From Vallitalea longa (GTDB taxonomy: Bacteria; Bacillota; Clostridia; Lachnospirales; Vallitaleaceae): DNA of 64,000 nucleotides. Both the position numbers and the translations under genes were made by a program. The notes beneath the pieces are model-generated. The model ran no database searches and was not told where the DNA came from. It saw only the letters and a program-made list of their open reading frames with translations. The stretch is from NCBI RefSeq assembly GCF_027923465.1, contig NZ_BRLB01000001.1, forward strand, positions 1,054,001 through 1,118,000, in the 5' to 3' direction. Below are positions 37,327 through 50,275 of the stretch, piece by piece (within the stretch, counting starts at the first letter, position 1; every line of letters begins with the position of its first letter).

Positions 37327-39414
37327 TTAATTTGTTTCTTTACCAGCAATAATCTTTTCTTGTATTGATTTTGGTAGTGGCTCAAAATGATCGAATTGCA
37401 TTACATATGTTCCTCTACCTTGAGTTTTGGAACGTAAGTCAGTAGCATAACCGAACATCTGTGATAATGGTACAAATCCGTGGATTTGTTGAACACCATT
37501 ACGAGGTTCCATACCTTCAATACGTCCTCTACGTGAGTTGATGTCACCAATAACATCACCCATGTAATCTTCTGGTACTGAAACGTCAACTCTCATGATT
37601 GGTTCACATAAAGTTGCTCCACCTTTTTTCATAGCTTCTTTAAATGCCATAGAACCAGCAATCTTAAATGCCATTTCAGATGAGTCAACATCATGATATG
37701 ATCCATCATAACACTCTGCTTTAATACCAAGTACAGGATATCCTGCAAGTATACCAGTACTCATTGCATCTTGAATTCCATTATCTACTGCTGGTATATA
37801 TTCTTTTGGAATAGATCCACCAACTATAGCATTAACAAATTCATAAGTTTCCTCACTGTTTACGTCCATTGGAGAGAATCTAACTTTACAATGTCCGTAT
37901 TGTCCACGACCACCTGATTGACGTACGAATTTACCTTCAACTTCAACTTCTTTAGTGATTGTTTCTTTGTAAGCAACTTGAGGTTGACCTACATTAGCTT
38001 CTACTTTAAATTCTCTAAGTAGACGGTCTACAATGATTTCTAGATGAAGTTCACCCATACCAGATATAATTGTTTGACCAGTATCATGGTCTGTGTGAGT
38101 CTTGAATGTTGGGTCTTCTTCTGCTAATTTTGCAAGAGCGATACCCATCTTTTCTTGACCAGCTTTTGTCTTAGGCTCTATAGCTACGTGAATAACTGGT
38201 TCTGGGAAAATCATTGATTCAAGTATTACTGGATGCTTTTCATCACATAGAGTATCACCAGTTGAAGTAACTTTTAAACCTACTGCTGCTGCAATATCTC
38301 CTGAGTATACTTTACTGATTTCTTCTCTTTTATTAGCATGCATTTGAAGAATACGTCCCATACGTTCTTTTTTATTCTTAGTAGAGTTAAATATATAAGA
38401 ACCTGAATTAGTTGTTCCTGAATAAACTCTAAAGAATGCAAGTTTTCCAACAAATGGGTCTGCCATAATCTTGAATGCTAATGCTGAGAAAGGTTCTTCG
38501 TCTGAAGATGGTCTTTCTACTTCTTCTTCTGTATCTGGGTCAATACCTTGAATAGCAGGTACATCTATTGGAGCTGGCATAAATTCAACAACTGCATCTA
38601 ATAATTTTTGGACACCTTTGTTTCTATATGCTGTTCCACATAGAACAGGTATAATATCAACATTAATAACTGCTGCTCTAAGAGCTTTCTTTAATTCTTT
38701 AACAGTAACCTCTTCACCTTCAAGATATTTTTCCATTAAATCTTCATCAGTTTCAGCAATAGCTTCAACCATAGCTTCTCTGTATTCTTCTGCTTGTTCT
38801 AACATATCAGCTGGTATTTCTTCTTCTGATATTTCTTGACCTAAATCGTCTTTGTAAATATATGATTTCATATTCATCAAGTCAATAAGACCGACAAAAT
38901 CATCTTCTGCTCCAATTGGTAATTGGATTGGTACTGCATTGGCACCAAGTCTATCTCTCATCATGTCAACAGCGTTATAGAAATCTGCACCCATAATATC
39001 CATTTTATTAACAAATGCCATTCTAGGTACTCTATATTTATCTGCTTGACGCCATACTGTCTCGGATTGTGGCTCAACTCCACCTTTTGCACAAAATACA
39101 CCTACAGAACCATCTAAAACACGGAGTGAACGTTCTACTTCTACTGTAAAGTCAACGTGCCCCGGTGTATCAATAATATTAATCCTATGATTTAACCATT
39201 GACATGTTGTAGCTGCGGAAGTAATAGTTATTCCTCTTTCTTGTTCTTGTTCCATCCAGTCCATCTGAGCTGCACCTTCATGAGTTTCCCCAATCTTGTG
39301 AGTTCTTCCAGTATAGAATAAGATACGTTCTGTTAGTGTTGTTTTACCTGCATCAATATGAGCCATGATCCCAATATTTCTAGTTCTCTCTAGTGGGAAT
39401 TGTCTTCCATCCAA
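37327..39414 (-). CDS. fusA: Elongation factor G
   Basis: Translocase GTPase, 695 residues. P-loop AHIDAGKTT near 18-26, RERGITI in switch I, DTPGH near 82-86, NKMD near 136-139; domains II-V follow with GMGELHLEI and the C-terminal [15 protein letters not shown] region. Gene order rpsL-rpsG-fusA-tuf is standard. A good AAAGGAGGAAT site precedes the ATG. Confidence 0.98.
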   Translation of the reverse strand: MDGRQFPLERTRNIGIMAHIDAGKTTLTERILFYTGRTHKIGETHEGAAQMDWMEQEQERGITITSAATTCQWLNHRINIIDTPGHVDFTVEVERSLRVLDGSVGVFCAKGGVEPQSETVWRQADKYRVPRMAFVNKMDIMGADFYNAVDMMRDRLGANAVPIQLPIGAEDDFVGLIDLMNMKSYIYKDDLGQEISEEEIPADMLEQAEEYREAMVEAIAETDEDLMEKYLEGEEVTVKELKKALRAAVINVDIIPVLCGTAYRNKGVQKLLDAVVEFMPAPIDVPAIQGIDPDTEEEVERPSSDEEPFSALAFKIMADPFVGKLAFFRVYSGTTNSGSYIFNSTKNKKERMGRILQMHANKREEISKVYSGDIAAAVGLKVTSTGDTLCDEKHPVILESMIFPEPVIHVAIEPKTKAGQEKMGIALAKLAEEDPTFKTHTDHDTGQTIISGMGELHLEIIVDRLLREFKVEANVGQPQVAYKETITKEVEVEGKFVRQSGGRGQYGHCKVRFSPMDVNSEETYEFVNAIVGGSIPKEYIPAVDNGIQDAMSTGILAGYPVLGIKAECYDGSYHDVDSSEMAFKIAGSMAFKEAMKKGGATLCEPIMRVDVSVPEDYMGDVIGDINSRRGRIEGMEPRNGVQQIHGFVPLSQMFGYATDLRSKTQGRGTYVMQFDHFEPLPKSIQEKIIAGKETN

Positions 39415-39468
39415 AGTTTATTCCTCCTTTGGTAATCAACGGTTTCTTAGCTACAATTTATTGATTAT

Positions 39469-39504
39469 TATGCGGAAAATAAAATTTCCGCATACCTTTT
39501 TTTT
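39469..39504 (+). terminator. Terminator-like hairpin antisense to rpsG-fusA spacer
   Basis: Perfect ten-base arms TATGCGGAAA/TTTCCGCATA with a six-base loop, then CC and eight T on the plus strand. On the sense (minus) strand the run is of A before the hairpin, so it does not end the operon. It may stop antisense transcripts. Confidence 0.55.
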
Positions 39505-39590
39505 ACAACACATTATTATATGCATTATTAGTAATTTGGTGTAACTATATACACTATATTAAAATAATATATAATTGTTTGCAATTACAA

Positions 39591-40191
<601 letters not shown>

Positions 40192-40264
40192 TAATTAGCA
40201 TATTACTGGGGTTTTCCTCATATAAAATACTAATTATTGATTTTAGTAATCAATGACTTAAGAA

Positions 40265-40678
40265 TTATTTTTTTGGTCTCTTTGCTCCATACTTGGAACG
40301 TGATTGTTTACGGTCAGCTACACCAGCTGTATCTAGTGTACCCCTAACAACATGATAACGTGTACCAGGTAAGTCTTTTACCCTTCCACCTCTTAGTAGA
40401 ACAACACTATGTTCTTGTAGGTTATGTCCTTCACCAGGAATATAACCTGTTACTTCGATACCATTTGTTAAACGAACCCTTGCAATTTTACGAAGAGCTG
40501 AGTTTGGTTTTTTAGGAGTAGCTGTTTTTACTGCTGTACAAACACCTCTTTTTTGTGGTGAAGATATATTAGTAGTTCTTTTGTGTAATGAATTATAACC
40601 TTTTTGAAGAGCTGGCGCTGTTGATTTCTTAGTTGAAACCTCTCTACCTTTTCTTATTAATTGGTTAATAGTAGGCAT
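40265..40678 (-). CDS. rpsL: Small ribosomal subunit protein uS12
   Basis: 30S decoding-centre protein, 137 residues. [18 protein letters not shown] and the loop around the streptomycin-site lysines ([16 protein letters not shown]) look wild type. ATG at 40678 follows GGAGGTGAAATTG. Confidence 0.97.
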   Translation of the reverse strand: MPTINQLIRKGREVSTKKSTAPALQKGYNSLHKRTTNISSPQKRGVCTAVKTATPKKPNSALRKIARVRLTNGIEVTGYIPGEGHNLQEHSVVLLRGGRVKDLPGTRYHVVRGTLDTAGVADRKQSRSKYGAKRPKK

Positions 40679-40719
40679 CAATTTCACCTCCTGTAATTTT
40701 TTTAAGATGCCCTAACATC

Positions 40720-40968
40720 TTATTTAATTAGTGCTGCGGTTGCTGTTTTTACTTCTACATCGCAAACTGAACCTAATTCCACCATAGTATTAATATATAC
40801 TACAGGAATTTGCTGACTCTTAGCTAACTCAATAGCTTTTATAGTAACCTTACTTTGCGCATCTTTCGCTACATAAAGCACTTTTACGTCTTGATTCTCA
40901 AGAGCTTTTAGAGTCTGTTTCATCCCAATTACTTTGGAATTAGTCTTTAATCGGTGCACATAGATCAT
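40720..40968 (-). CDS. L7Ae/YbxF-like kink-turn RNA-binding protein
   Basis: An 82-residue protein of the L7Ae/L30e/Gadd45 family, like B. subtilis YbxF, which binds kink-turns. Core: VIGMKQTLKALENQDVKVLYVAKDA then IPVVYINTMVELGSVCDVEVKTATAALI. It opens the str operon before rpsL, the usual Bacillota position. The start is uncertain: the ATG at 40968 gives the family length, but the GGG of the ribosome-binding site touches it; GTG at 40959 has better spacing. Confidence 0.9.
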   Translation of the reverse strand: MIYVHRLKTNSKVIGMKQTLKALENQDVKVLYVAKDAQSKVTIKAIELAKSQQIPVVYINTMVELGSVCDVEVKTATAALIK

Positions 40969-41012
40969 CCCTTTCGGTCACTAATAAAAAATATTTCAAT
41001 GCACACTGCTGA

Positions 41013-41041
41013 ATTTTAACACTATTCTTTATAAATGTCAA
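41013..41041 (-). promoter_or_regulatory. str operon promoter
   Basis: TTGACA (41041-41036) and TAAAAT (41018-41013) on the minus strand with 17-base spacing, right after the rpoC terminator. Confidence 0.75.
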
Positions 41042-41047
41042 GGATTT

Positions 41048-41082
41048 TAATAAAACACCCTAGATTTTATAAAAATCTAGGG
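41048..41082 (-). terminator. Rho-independent terminator after rpoC
   Basis: CCCTAGATTTT and AAAATCTAGGG form a perfect 11-bp stem, followed on the minus strand by TGTTTTATT. It separates the rpoBC and str operons. Confidence 0.8.
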
Positions 41083-41103
41083 CAAATTATACATTATAAT
41101 TTT

Positions 41104-44100
41104 TTATTCTTCAAATAAAACGTCATCAATTAATGGTTCTTCTTCAACGAACTTCTCAATTCCTACACTTCTATATCGATGCATACCTGTTCCAGCAGGT
41201 ATAAGCTTACCTATTATAACATTTTCTTTTAATCCTATAAGTGGATCTGATTTTCCTTTTATTGCGGCTTCTGTCAATACTTTTGTAGTTTCTTGGAAAG
41301 AAGCTGCTGATAGGAATGAATTAGTAGCTAGAGAAGCTTTTGTTATACCAAGCATAACTTGAGTTCCTTCCGCTGCTTCTAAACCATTACTTTGAAGTTC
41401 ATCATTGATCTTCTCAAATTCTAGTCTGTCAACTAAACTTCCTGGTAAGAAGTCACTATCACCACTATTTTCTATTCTTAATTTCTTCAACATCTGTCTA
41501 ACTATTACTTCTATATGCTTATCGTTAATTTCCACACCTTGAAGTCTATAGACACGTTGAACTTCTTGTAACATGTAGTCCTGAACACTTCTGATTCCTT
41601 TTATTTTCAAGATATCATGTGGATTAACACTACCTTCCGTTAATTCGTCACCAGCATTAATTACATCCCCATCCATTACCTTGATTCTTGAACCATAAGG
41701 TATTAGATAAGCTTTACTTTCACCAGTTTCATCATTTGATACTACAACTTCACGTTTTTTACGTGTATCGTTAATCTTAACTGTTCCACCAAATTCAGCA
41801 ATTATTGCCAATCCTTTTGGCTTTCTAGCTTCAAAAAGTTCCTCTACACGAGGAAGACCTTGTGTAATATCGTCTCCAGCAATACCACCTGTATGGAAAG
41901 TACGCATTGTAAGCTGTGTACCTGGCTCACCGATTGATTGTGCAGCTATGATACCAACGGACTCCCCTACTTGAACAGGTAATCCAGTTGCCATATTGGC
42001 TCCATAACATTTAGCACATACTCCAATTTCTGATCTACAAGTAAGAACTGTTCTTATATGAACTTTATCTATACCTGCATCCACAACCGCTTTTGCTTTT
42101 ATTGGTGTAATAAGTGTATCCGCTTCAACTATTACTTCACCTGTCTCTGGATTTTTTATTTCCTCAACAGACCATCTTCCAGTAATTCTTTCTTGTAGAC
42201 TTTCAATTACTTCGTTACCATCTTTGAAAGCTTTTATCCACATTCCAGGAGCGTGATCTTTATCACAACAATCATGTTCTCTAATAATCAAATCTTGAGA
42301 TACATCAACAAGTCTTCTTGTTAAATATCCTGAATCGGCTGTACGTAAAGCTGTATCAGCAAGACCTTTTCTAGCTCCATGGGCTGAGATAAAATACTCA
42401 AGAACGTCTAGACCTTCACGGAAGTTAGATTTGATAGGCAATTCAATTGTTTTACCTGATGTATCCGCCATAAGTCCACGCATACCACCTAACTGCTTAA
42501 TCTGCTTATCGGAACCTCTGGCTCCAGAGTCAGCCATCATGAAGATATTATTATATTTTCCAAGTCCACCTAATAAGGCATCTGTAATATTATCATCTGC
42601 TTTTTTCCATGTTTCAATAACTTTTAGACGTCTTTCTTCGTTAGTCATGAATCCACGTTTGAATTGTTTAGTTATTTTTTCTACAGTCTGCTCTGCTTCC
42701 TTTAATATATCCTTTTTAACAGCAGGTACTTCCATATCTGATACAGATACAGTTAATGCACCTCTTGTTGAATATTTGTAACCGAGTTTCTTAATTCCAT
42801 CAAGTACTTCTGATGTTTTAGTAGAACCATGAGTATTGATACATCTGTATAATATATCTTTTAACTGCTTTTTACCAACTAAGAAATCAATTTCATATTT
42901 GAAAATGTCCTCTGGTTTAACTCTAGTAGCAAAACCAAGATCTTGAGGTATAGCTTCGTTAAAAATAATTCTACCAACTGATGTTTTGACAAATTGCTTT
43001 TTCAATTCATCATTGACCATCATAACTCTTTGAACATATATCTTAGCATGTAAAGTTATCTGTTTATTCTCATAAGCCAACATTGCTTCATTTTCATCTT
43101 TAAAGTAACAACCTTCACCTTTTTCATTCTCTTTTTCAAGAGTTAGATAGTAAGTACCAAGTACCATATCCTGAGAAGGAACTGATACAGGAGCACCATC
43201 TGAAGGTTTTAATAAGTTATTTGGTGATAGAAGTAAAAATCTACATTCAGCTTGTGCTTCTACTGATAAAGGTACATGGACAGCCATTTGGTCACCATCA
43301 AAGTCAGCATTATATGCTGTACATACTAATGGGTGAAGTTTAATGGCTTTACCTTCTACTAGTACTGGTTCAAAAGCCTGAATACCTAGACGGTGAAGTG
43401 TAGGGGCACGGTTAAGCATAACAGGATGCTCTTTAATAACTTCTTCTAATACGTCCCATACATCTGATTCTAATCTCTCTACCATCTTTTTAGCTGATTT
43501 TATATTATGAGCTAAACCATCACTAACTAACTTTTTCATTACGAATGGTTTAAATAATTCTATTGCCATCTCTTTTGGTAAACCACATTGGAATATTTTA
43601 AGTTCTGGGCCTACTACGATAACCGAACGTCCTGAGTAGTCAACACGTTTACCCAATAAGTTCTGTCTAAAACGGCCTTGTTTACCTTTTAACATATCAG
43701 ATAATGACTTCAATGGTCTATTACCTGGTCCTGTTACTGGTCTTCCTCTTCTACCGTTATCTATAAGTGCATCAACAGCTTCTTGCAACATTCTCTTTTC
43801 ATTTCTTACGATAATGTCTGGTGCACCGAGGTCAAGTAATCTCTTAAGTCTGTTATTTCTATTGATAACTCTTCTGTACAGATCATTTAAGTCAGATGTA
43901 GCAAATCTTCCACCATCTAATTGAACCATTGGTCTAAGATCAGGTGGTATAACTGGAACAACCTCCAGTATCATCCATTCTGGCTTATTTTGTGATTTGA
44001 AGAAGGCATCTACTACTTCTAATCTTTTTATTATTCTAGCTCGTTTCTGTCCTGAAGATTCTTTTAAAGCTTTTCTAAGTTCTATTGATTCTTTTTCCAA

Positions 44101-44664
44101 CTGAATATTAGCTAATACTTCTTTTATTGATTCAGCACCCATACCAGCTCTAAATTTATTGCCGTATTTTTCATAAGCATCCCTGTATTCTTTTTCTGTT
44201 AGAATCTGTTTATATTGTAGACCTGTTTCACCAGGATCAATAACAATATAAGATGCAAAATATAATACTTTTTCAAGGGTTCTTGGAGATAAATCAAGAA
44301 TTAAACCCATTCTACTTGGTATTCCTTTAAAATACCATATATGAGAAACAGGGGCTGCTAATTCAATGTGTCCCATTCTCTCTCTACGAACTTTTGACTT
44401 AGTTACCTCAACACCGCAGCGATCACATACTACACCTTTATATCTTATTTTCTTGTATTTACCGCAATGACATTCCCAGTCTTTACTAGGTCCAAATATC
44501 TTTTCACAGAATAGACCGTCTCTTTCAGGTTTTAAAGTTCTGTAGTTGATTGTTTCAGGTTTCTTTACTTCTCCCCTTGACCATTCTCTAATTCTTTCAG
44601 GAGATGCTAAGCCAATCTTAATAGCATCAAAGCTCACTGATTGCTCTATATTTTCGTTTGGCAC
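41104..44664 (-). CDS. rpoC: RNA polymerase subunit beta'
   Basis: Catalytic subunit of RNA polymerase, 1186 residues. The N-terminal zinc site is C65-x-C67 and C80-x2-C83; the catalytic Mg motif [10 protein letters not shown] is near residue 453; the second zinc site uses CD at about 810 and [11 protein letters not shown] near 885. Bridge-helix and trigger-loop sequences ([38 protein letters not shown]) are intact. There is no large lineage insertion. It starts 18 bases after rpoB. Confidence 0.98.
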   Translation of the reverse strand: MPNENIEQSVSFDAIKIGLASPERIREWSRGEVKKPETINYRTLKPERDGLFCEKIFGPSKDWECHCGKYKKIRYKGVVCDRCGVEVTKSKVRRERMGHIELAAPVSHIWYFKGIPSRMGLILDLSPRTLEKVLYFASYIVIDPGETGLQYKQILTEKEYRDAYEKYGNKFRAGMGAESIKEVLANIQLEKESIELRKALKESSGQKRARIIKRLEVVDAFFKSQNKPEWMILEVVPVIPPDLRPMVQLDGGRFATSDLNDLYRRVINRNNRLKRLLDLGAPDIIVRNEKRMLQEAVDALIDNGRRGRPVTGPGNRPLKSLSDMLKGKQGRFRQNLLGKRVDYSGRSVIVVGPELKIFQCGLPKEMAIELFKPFVMKKLVSDGLAHNIKSAKKMVERLESDVWDVLEEVIKEHPVMLNRAPTLHRLGIQAFEPVLVEGKAIKLHPLVCTAYNADFDGDQMAVHVPLSVEAQAECRFLLLSPNNLLKPSDGAPVSVPSQDMVLGTYYLTLEKENEKGEGCYFKDENEAMLAYENKQITLHAKIYVQRVMMVNDELKKQFVKTSVGRIIFNEAIPQDLGFATRVKPEDIFKYEIDFLVGKKQLKDILYRCINTHGSTKTSEVLDGIKKLGYKYSTRGALTVSVSDMEVPAVKKDILKEAEQTVEKITKQFKRGFMTNEERRLKVIETWKKADDNITDALLGGLGKYNNIFMMADSGARGSDKQIKQLGGMRGLMADTSGKTIELPIKSNFREGLDVLEYFISAHGARKGLADTALRTADSGYLTRRLVDVSQDLIIREHDCCDKDHAPGMWIKAFKDGNEVIESLQERITGRWSVEEIKNPETGEVIVEADTLITPIKAKAVVDAGIDKVHIRTVLTCRSEIGVCAKCYGANMATGLPVQVGESVGIIAAQSIGEPGTQLTMRTFHTGGIAGDDITQGLPRVEELFEARKPKGLAIIAEFGGTVKINDTRKKREVVVSNDETGESKAYLIPYGSRIKVMDGDVINAGDELTEGSVNPHDILKIKGIRSVQDYMLQEVQRVYRLQGVEINDKHIEVIVRQMLKKLRIENSGDSDFLPGSLVDRLEFEKINDELQSNGLEAAEGTQVMLGITKASLATNSFLSAASFQETTKVLTEAAIKGKSDPLIGLKENVIIGKLIPAGTGMHRYRSVGIEKFVEEEPLIDDVLFEE

Positions 44665-44681
44665 TCTTGGACACTCCCTTC

Positions 44682-47600
44682 TTACTTCTTATCATCAAAT
44701 AATGTTTTTTCATCTGATATTATAAATTTATCTGCATCAAATTCTTCATAACTATCATCTTCTATATCATCAAAAAGCTCATTTGCTTCTGTAGTTTCTT
44801 TCTTACCAGGTGCATTATTAGCCATCTCAGGATTATATTCATCCTCTTTTCCTTCTAAGTTAATTGATAAGTCATCTACATCGTCCATATTTTCTTTGAT
44901 TTCGATTTCTGTATCATCACTTCTAAGGATTTTTACATCAAGTGCTAATGATTGTAATTCTTTTAATAATACCTTAAATGATTCAGGTATTCCTGGTTCT
45001 GGTATGTTTTCTCCTTTGATTATTGCTTCGTAAGTTTTTACACGTCCAACTACATCATCAGATTTTACTGTTAATATTTCTTGAAGTGTATAAGCAGCAC
45101 CATATGCTTCTAATGCCCATACCTCCATCTCACCAAATCTTTGTCCACCAAACTGTGCTTTACCACCTAATGGCTGTTGTGTTACTAATGAATAAGGTCC
45201 AGTTGATCTAGCATGAATTTTATCATCAACCAAATGGTGAAGTTTAAGGTAATGCATATAACCTACAGTAACAGGGTTATCAAAGAATTCACCTGTTCTA
45301 CCATCTTTCAATAAAATCTTACCATCTCTAGAAATTGGTACACCAGCCCATTCTTCACGATGAGCTTTATGTTCATCCAAATACTGTAATACTTCTGGTT
45401 TTAATGATGCTGCATGCATTTCACAGAATGTATCCCAATCATTGTTAACGTAATCATTTGCAAGATCAAGTGTATCCATGATATCTTCTTCGTTTGCACC
45501 ATCAAAAACAGGTGTTGCAATCTTAAATCCAAGTGCTTTGGCAGCTAGGCCAAGATGGACTTCAAGTACCTGTCCTATGTTCATACGGGATGGTACCCCT
45601 AATGGATTAAGAACGATATCTAATGGTCTACCATTTGGTAAAAATGGCATATCTTCTACTGGTAAAATTCTGGAGATAACACCTTTGTTTCCATGTCTAC
45701 CAGCCATTTTATCTCCAACTGAAATCTTTCTTTTCTGAGCTATATAAGCTCTTACTGATTGATTAACTCCAGGTGGCAATTCGTCACCGTTTTCTCTTGT
45801 AAATACTTTTACATCTACGATTATACCAGTTTCTCCGTGAGGCACTCTAAGGGAAGTATCCCTAACTTCTCTAGCTTTTTCTCCAAAGATTGCTCTAAGA
45901 AGCCTTTCTTCTGCTGTAAGTTCAGTTTCACCTTTTGGTGTAACTTTTCCTACTAGAATATCATTAGCTCGCACTTCTGCACCTATTCTAATAATACCTC
46001 TTTCATCTAAGTCTTTTAGTGCATCTTCACCAACACCTGGTACATCTCTTGTAATTTCTTCTGGTCCAAGCTTAGTATCTCTTGCTTCTGCTTCGTATTC
46101 TTCTATATGAACAGATGTATATACATCTTCTTTTACTAGATTTTCACTTAACAAAATCGCATCCTCGAAGTTATAACCTTCCCAAGTCATAAAACCGATT
46201 AGTGGATTTTTACCTAATGCGATTTCACCATGATCTGTTGATGGTCCATCAGCAATAACTTCACCAACTTCAACTCTCTGACCTTTAGTGACAATAGGTC
46301 TTTGGTTTATACACGTACCTTGGTTACTTCGTGAAAACTTCTGTAATTTATAGATATCACGTTGGCCATCATCTGTTTTAATAACTACTTTTTTGGATGC
46401 AACTCTTTCTACAATACCTTTTCTTTTAGCTATTATTACTACACCTGAGTCAATAGCTGCTTTGTATTCCATACCAGTACCTACAATTGAAGAATCTGTC
46501 ATAAGTAATGGTACAGCTTGTCGTTGCATGTTAGATCCCATTAATGCACGGTTAGCATCATCATTCTCTAAGAATGGAATCATTGATGTTGCCACTGAGA
46601 ACAATTGTTTTGGTGATACGTCCATTAAATCAATTGCATTGGCATCCATCTCCAATATATCTTCTCTATGTCTTCCTGTAACGTACTTGTGCAAGAAATG
46701 TCCTTCTTCATCAAGTGGTTCGTTAGCTTGAGCTACTCTATAGTTTTCTTCTTCATCAGCAGTTACATATATAACTTCATCTGTAACTATAGGCTCTCCA
46801 GAAGATTTATCTAATTTTCTATAAGGTGCTTCAATAAATCCATATTCGTTAATTCTAGCATAGCATGCTAATGAGTTAATAAGTCCGATGTTAGGTCCCT
46901 CAGGTGTTTCGATAGGACACATTCTACCATAATGGGAATGATGGACGTCACGAACTTCAAAACCTGCACGCTCTCTTGATAGACCACCTGGTCCAAGAGC
47001 TGACAAACGTCTTTTATGAGTCAATTCTGCTAGAGGATTATTTTGGTCCATAAATTGTGACAGCTGTGAACTACCAAAGAATTCTTTAATAGCTGCTGTA
47101 ACAGGTCTTATATTTATTAATGTTTGTGGTGATATACCATCACTATCTTGTATTGTCATTCTTTCTCTAACAACACGTTCTAGTCTTGATAAACCTATTC
47201 TAAATTGGTTTTGTAGTAATTCACCTACTGCACGAATTCTTCTATTTCCTAAATGGTCGATATCATCTTTGTTACCAATACCGTATTCCAATGCTATATT
47301 ATAGTTGATTGAAGCTAGAATATCTTCTTTAGTGATGTGTTTTGGAACTAATTCATGTATGTTTCTTTTTATTGCTTGTTTTATGTCTTCTATGTCATCG
47401 TACTCTTCTAATATTTCTTGTAAAGCTTTATAATAAACTTTTTCATATATATCAAATTCTTTTGGATTAATATCTACATATTTAGTAATATCTACTGCTA
47501 AGTTAGATAATACTTTTACTTTTCGGTCTTCCACTGTAACCCAAACATATGGTATAGCTGCATCCTGAATTTCATCTGCCATTTCTTCAGTAATTACAGT

Positions 47601-48530
47601 TCCAGCTTCAGCTATGACTTCACCGGTTGAAGTATCAACAACTGATTCTGATAAAGGAAATCCTTTTACTCTATTTTTTAGAGCCAATTTCTTATTAAAT
47701 TTATATCGTCCTACTTTAGCCAAGTCATATCTTCTAGGATCAAAAAACATTGTATTAATTAATGACTCAGCACTTTCAACTGTTGGTGGTTCTCCCGGTC
47801 TGATACGTTTATATATCTCAATTAAGCCTTCTTCATATGATGTTGTTCCATCTTTTTCAATACTTGCAAGTATTTTAGGCTCTTCCCCGAATAAATCCAC
47901 AATAGCTGCATCTGTGCCGATACCTAATGTACGTATTAGTACTGTTATTGGTACTTTTCTTGTTCTATCAACACGCACGTAAAAAATATCGTTAGAATCA
48001 GTTTCATATTCTAACCAAGCCCCTCTATTAGGGATAACAGTTGCTGAAAATAATTTTTTACCAATCTTGTCAAAATTGATATTATAATATATACCAGGCG
48101 AACGAACTAATTGACTAACAATAACTCTCTCAGCACCATTAATAATAAAAGTACCTGTTTCAGTCATTACAGGTAAATCACCCATAAAGATTTCATGTTC
48201 ATTGATTTCATCTTTTTCTTTATTGATAAGTCTAACTTTTACCTTTAACGGAGCCGCATAAGTGGCATCTCTTTCTTTGCATTCTTCAATTGTGTACTTT
48301 AATTCTTTATTAAGTGAGAAGTCTATAAGTTCTAGTACCAAATTCCCACTATAATCAGTAATAGGGGATATATCACGAAATACTTCCTTAAGTCCTTCTT
48401 TCAAAAACCATTGATAAGAGTTTTTTTGAACTTCTATTAGATTAGGCATGTCTAGGACTTCTTTTTTACGGGAGTAACTCATTCTAACGCCTCTCCCGAT
48501 TTTCATAGGTCGAATTCTGTTTTTTTCCAT
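44682..48530 (-). CDS. rpoB: RNA polymerase subunit beta
   Basis: Catalytic partner of beta', 1282 residues. The rifampicin pocket near residues 480-530 ([30 protein letters not shown]) matches sensitive enzymes at the residues I can compare. The C-terminal region ([24 protein letters not shown]) is normal and is followed by an acidic tail of about 90 residues typical of Clostridia. Start ATG at 48530 follows AAGGGGTGAAAC. Confidence 0.98.
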   Translation of the reverse strand: MEKNRIRPMKIGRGVRMSYSRKKEVLDMPNLIEVQKNSYQWFLKEGLKEVFRDISPITDYSGNLVLELIDFSLNKELKYTIEECKERDATYAAPLKVKVRLINKEKDEINEHEIFMGDLPVMTETGTFIINGAERVIVSQLVRSPGIYYNINFDKIGKKLFSATVIPNRGAWLEYETDSNDIFYVRVDRTRKVPITVLIRTLGIGTDAAIVDLFGEEPKILASIEKDGTTSYEEGLIEIYKRIRPGEPPTVESAESLINTMFFDPRRYDLAKVGRYKFNKKLALKNRVKGFPLSESVVDTSTGEVIAEAGTVITEEMADEIQDAAIPYVWVTVEDRKVKVLSNLAVDITKYVDINPKEFDIYEKVYYKALQEILEEYDDIEDIKQAIKRNIHELVPKHITKEDILASINYNIALEYGIGNKDDIDHLGNRRIRAVGELLQNQFRIGLSRLERVVRERMTIQDSDGISPQTLINIRPVTAAIKEFFGSSQLSQFMDQNNPLAELTHKRRLSALGPGGLSRERAGFEVRDVHHSHYGRMCPIETPEGPNIGLINSLACYARINEYGFIEAPYRKLDKSSGEPIVTDEVIYVTADEEENYRVAQANEPLDEEGHFLHKYVTGRHREDILEMDANAIDLMDVSPKQLFSVATSMIPFLENDDANRALMGSNMQRQAVPLLMTDSSIVGTGMEYKAAIDSGVVIIAKRKGIVERVASKKVVIKTDDGQRDIYKLQKFSRSNQGTCINQRPIVTKGQRVEVGEVIADGPSTDHGEIALGKNPLIGFMTWEGYNFEDAILLSENLVKEDVYTSVHIEEYEAEARDTKLGPEEITRDVPGVGEDALKDLDERGIIRIGAEVRANDILVGKVTPKGETELTAEERLLRAIFGEKAREVRDTSLRVPHGETGIIVDVKVFTRENGDELPPGVNQSVRAYIAQKRKISVGDKMAGRHGNKGVISRILPVEDMPFLPNGRPLDIVLNPLGVPSRMNIGQVLEVHLGLAAKALGFKIATPVFDGANEEDIMDTLDLANDYVNNDWDTFCEMHAASLKPEVLQYLDEHKAHREEWAGVPISRDGKILLKDGRTGEFFDNPVTVGYMHYLKLHHLVDDKIHARSTGPYSLVTQQPLGGKAQFGGQRFGEMEVWALEAYGAAYTLQEILTVKSDDVVGRVKTYEAIIKGENIPEPGIPESFKVLLKELQSLALDVKILRSDDTEIEIKENMDDVDDLSINLEGKEDEYNPEMANNAPGKKETTEANELFDDIEDDSYEEFDADKFIISDEKTLFDDKK

Positions 48531-48790
48531 GTACGTTTCACCCCTTGGCTAAATTTAAATTTATCTAAAAATACTATGATTTTTGGCAAAAAATAATATA
48601 TTGCCAGTATCATCATGTATCATTAATCATCTTTTATATCATTGACATCTATTAAATTATTATTCATTTAGAATACTAAATGGTCTTATATCAGTAAAAA
48701 TCAACTCTTTGGAGTTATTTTTCTTTATCTATTATTACCTAAGTTTTTTGTATACACGACTAATGAGCATACAACTCCACAATAATGCAT
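48531..48790 (-). other. 5' leader of rpoB
   Basis: About 260 AT-rich bases between the rpoB promoter and start codon. A weak hairpin AACTC-CAAA-GAGTT followed by GATTTTTA (near 48690-48715) could act as an attenuator. No coding frame with a ribosome-binding site was seen. Confidence 0.4.
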
Positions 48791-48796
48791 TATCAA

Positions 48797-48825
48797 ATGT
48801 TACCACACATTACAACTCGTGTCAA
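48797..48825 (-). promoter_or_regulatory. rpoBC promoter
   Basis: TTGACA (48825-48820) and TAACAT (48802-48797) on the minus strand with 17-base spacing; TGTGG precedes the -10 box. It lets rpoBC be expressed apart from rplJL. Confidence 0.65.
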
Positions 48826-49015
48826 TAATTTTTTGGAATTTTTTTAAGAATATTATTTTGTTTGATTTAAAATATATTTTTTGAACGATTTACCAAGTAT
48901 TATTAGAAATTAATAAAAGCGACCATGAGCCGCATTCAATGAGATTAAGTTGTAGGATAATCTTTTTTATATGATATCCTATACTCTATCGAAATATTTA
49001 CTTTTTATAAATTCA

Positions 49016-49037
49016 GCCTCTAGCACCTGCTAGAGGC
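49016..49037 (-). terminator. Hairpin after rplL (terminator or attenuator)
   Basis: Perfect ten-base arms GCCTCTAGCA/TGCTAGAGGC with a two-base centre, 13 bases after the rplL stop. The downstream tract (TGAATTTATAAAAAG) is poor in T, so termination may be partial, as in the rplL-rpoB attenuator of other bacteria. Confidence 0.6.
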
Positions 49038-49049
49038 TTATTGATAATA

Positions 49050-49424
49050 TTATTTTAATGTTACAGATGCGCCAACTTCTTCTAATTTAGCTTTCATTTC
49101 TTCAGCTTGATCTTTAGCTACGCCTTCTTTAACATTTGTTGGAGCACCTTCAACTAATGATTTTGCTTCTTTTAATCCTAAACCAGTAATCTCTCTTACT
49201 GCTTTGATTACTTTGATTTTTTGTGATCCTGCTGCTGTTAATTCAACATCAAAATCAGTTTTTTCTTCTGCTGCTGCGCCTGCTGCTCCAGGAGCTGCCA
49301 TTACGACACCTGCTGCTGCAGATACACCAAATTCTTCTTCACACGCTGTTACTAAATCGTTTAATTCTAAAACTGATAATTCTTTAATAGCATCAATTAT
49401 TTCTGCTGTAGTTAATTTTGCCAT
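49050..49424 (-). CDS. rplL: Large ribosomal subunit protein bL12 (L7/L12)
   Basis: Stalk protein that recruits translation GTPases, 124 residues. N-terminal dimer domain ([23 protein letters not shown]), an alanine-rich hinge ([19 protein letters not shown]) and the C-terminal domain ([22 protein letters not shown]). Follows rplJ by 26 bases. Confidence 0.98.
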   Translation of the reverse strand: MAKLTTAEIIDAIKELSVLELNDLVTACEEEFGVSAAAGVVMAAPGAAGAAAEEKTDFDVELTAAGSQKIKVIKAVREITGLGLKEAKSLVEGAPTNVKEGVAKDQAEEMKAKLEEVGASVTLK

Positions 49425-49450
49425 TATTATACACCTCCGAAATTTTTATA

Positions 49451-50011
49451 TTATTCTTCTGTTTTTTCTTGTACTTCTTCTTCTACTTTTGCACCTACTA
49501 ATGAAGCAGCTGTTTCAGCTCCAGTTTCTTCTACCTTATCAGCGATAGCTTTAACTGTACGAGCAAATGTTGAAATAGGAGATTGGAAGCTTCCAAGTAA
49601 TTTAGCAAGTAATTCATCTCTTGCAGGTATAGAAGCTACTTTCTTAATACCATCAACATCATAATAAACTCCTTCAACAACACCAGCTTTAAAAGCAAGC
49701 TTATCAAAGTCTTTTGCTACATTTTTAAGTATTCTTGGTCCAGCAGTAGGATCATCATAACTAATTGCAATAGCACTAGGACCTGCTAAGTGGTTTTTCA
49801 ATTCTTCAAACTCAGTACCTTTGAAAGCAAAATTCATCATTGTGTTTTTATAAACTTTATAGATAACATTTCCTTCTCTAAGGTCTTTACGAAGTTTTGT
49901 ATCTTGTTCAACAGATAAACCACGATAATCAACAAGCACTACAGATGATGCGCCATCAAGTCTTGATTTGATTTCATCTACTACTGTTTGCTTTAATTCT
50001 ACATTTGGCAT
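49451..50011 (-). CDS. rplJ: Large ribosomal subunit protein uL10
   Basis: Stalk base protein that binds L12 dimers, 186 residues. Starts PNVELKQTVVDEIKSRLDGASSVVLVDYRGL; the last 25 residues are acidic and bind L12. ATG at 50011 follows AAGGAGGTGTGCAGG, and the 39-residue extension in frame is not conserved. The L10-L12 complex normally controls this operon through the leader upstream. Confidence 0.97.
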   Translation of the reverse strand: MPNVELKQTVVDEIKSRLDGASSVVLVDYRGLSVEQDTKLRKDLREGNVIYKVYKNTMMNFAFKGTEFEELKNHLAGPSAIAISYDDPTAGPRILKNVAKDFDKLAFKAGVVEGVYYDVDGIKKVASIPARDELLAKLLGSFQSPISTFARTVKAIADKVEETGAETAASLVGAKVEEEVQEKTEE

Positions 50012-50121
50012 CCTGCACACCTCCTTAGATTCAAGTTGCCGACAGAAAACATACTCTGTATATTTTCTTAGTACGATTAAACATCGTATTATATAAGTAA
50101 AAACATAAAGTTTATTACTTA

Positions 50122-50191
50122 AGAACAAAGAGGCTACGCCTCATAAAAGATTTCAATGTAAATAGAAAGTAAACTTTCATATTTAATAAAA
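50122..50191 (-). repeat. Dispersed terminator-adjacent repeat, copy B
   Basis: Near-identical to 9804-9876. Contains GAGGC-TAC-GCCTC and AGAAAGT-A-AACTTTC hairpins. It lies inside the transcribed rplJ leader, immediately downstream of the attenuator hairpin, so read-through mRNA carries it. Confidence 0.8.
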
Positions 50192-50220
50192 TAAAACCTC
50201 TTTGCCAATAGACAAAGAGG
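50178..50220 (-). terminator. L10 leader attenuator/terminator
   Basis: Perfect eight-base arms CCTCTTTG/CAAAGAGG with an eight-base loop, followed on the minus strand by TTTTATTTTATT. It stands between the rplJ promoter and rplJ, so it acts as an attenuator. Confidence 0.8.
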
Positions 50221-50275
50221 TATATAAATCAATATAATCATAAATCAGATTGAATCTGTAATTAATATTGTTATT

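Noticed and set aside
37401..37589. A second minus-strand frame inside the 3' part of fusA.
   Set aside because: It is an out-of-frame overlap with the intact EF-G gene and lacks a start region.
46950..47070. Possible rifampicin-resistance changes in rpoB.
   Set aside because: The residues of the [17 protein letters not shown] and [13 protein letters not shown] segments match sensitive enzymes.
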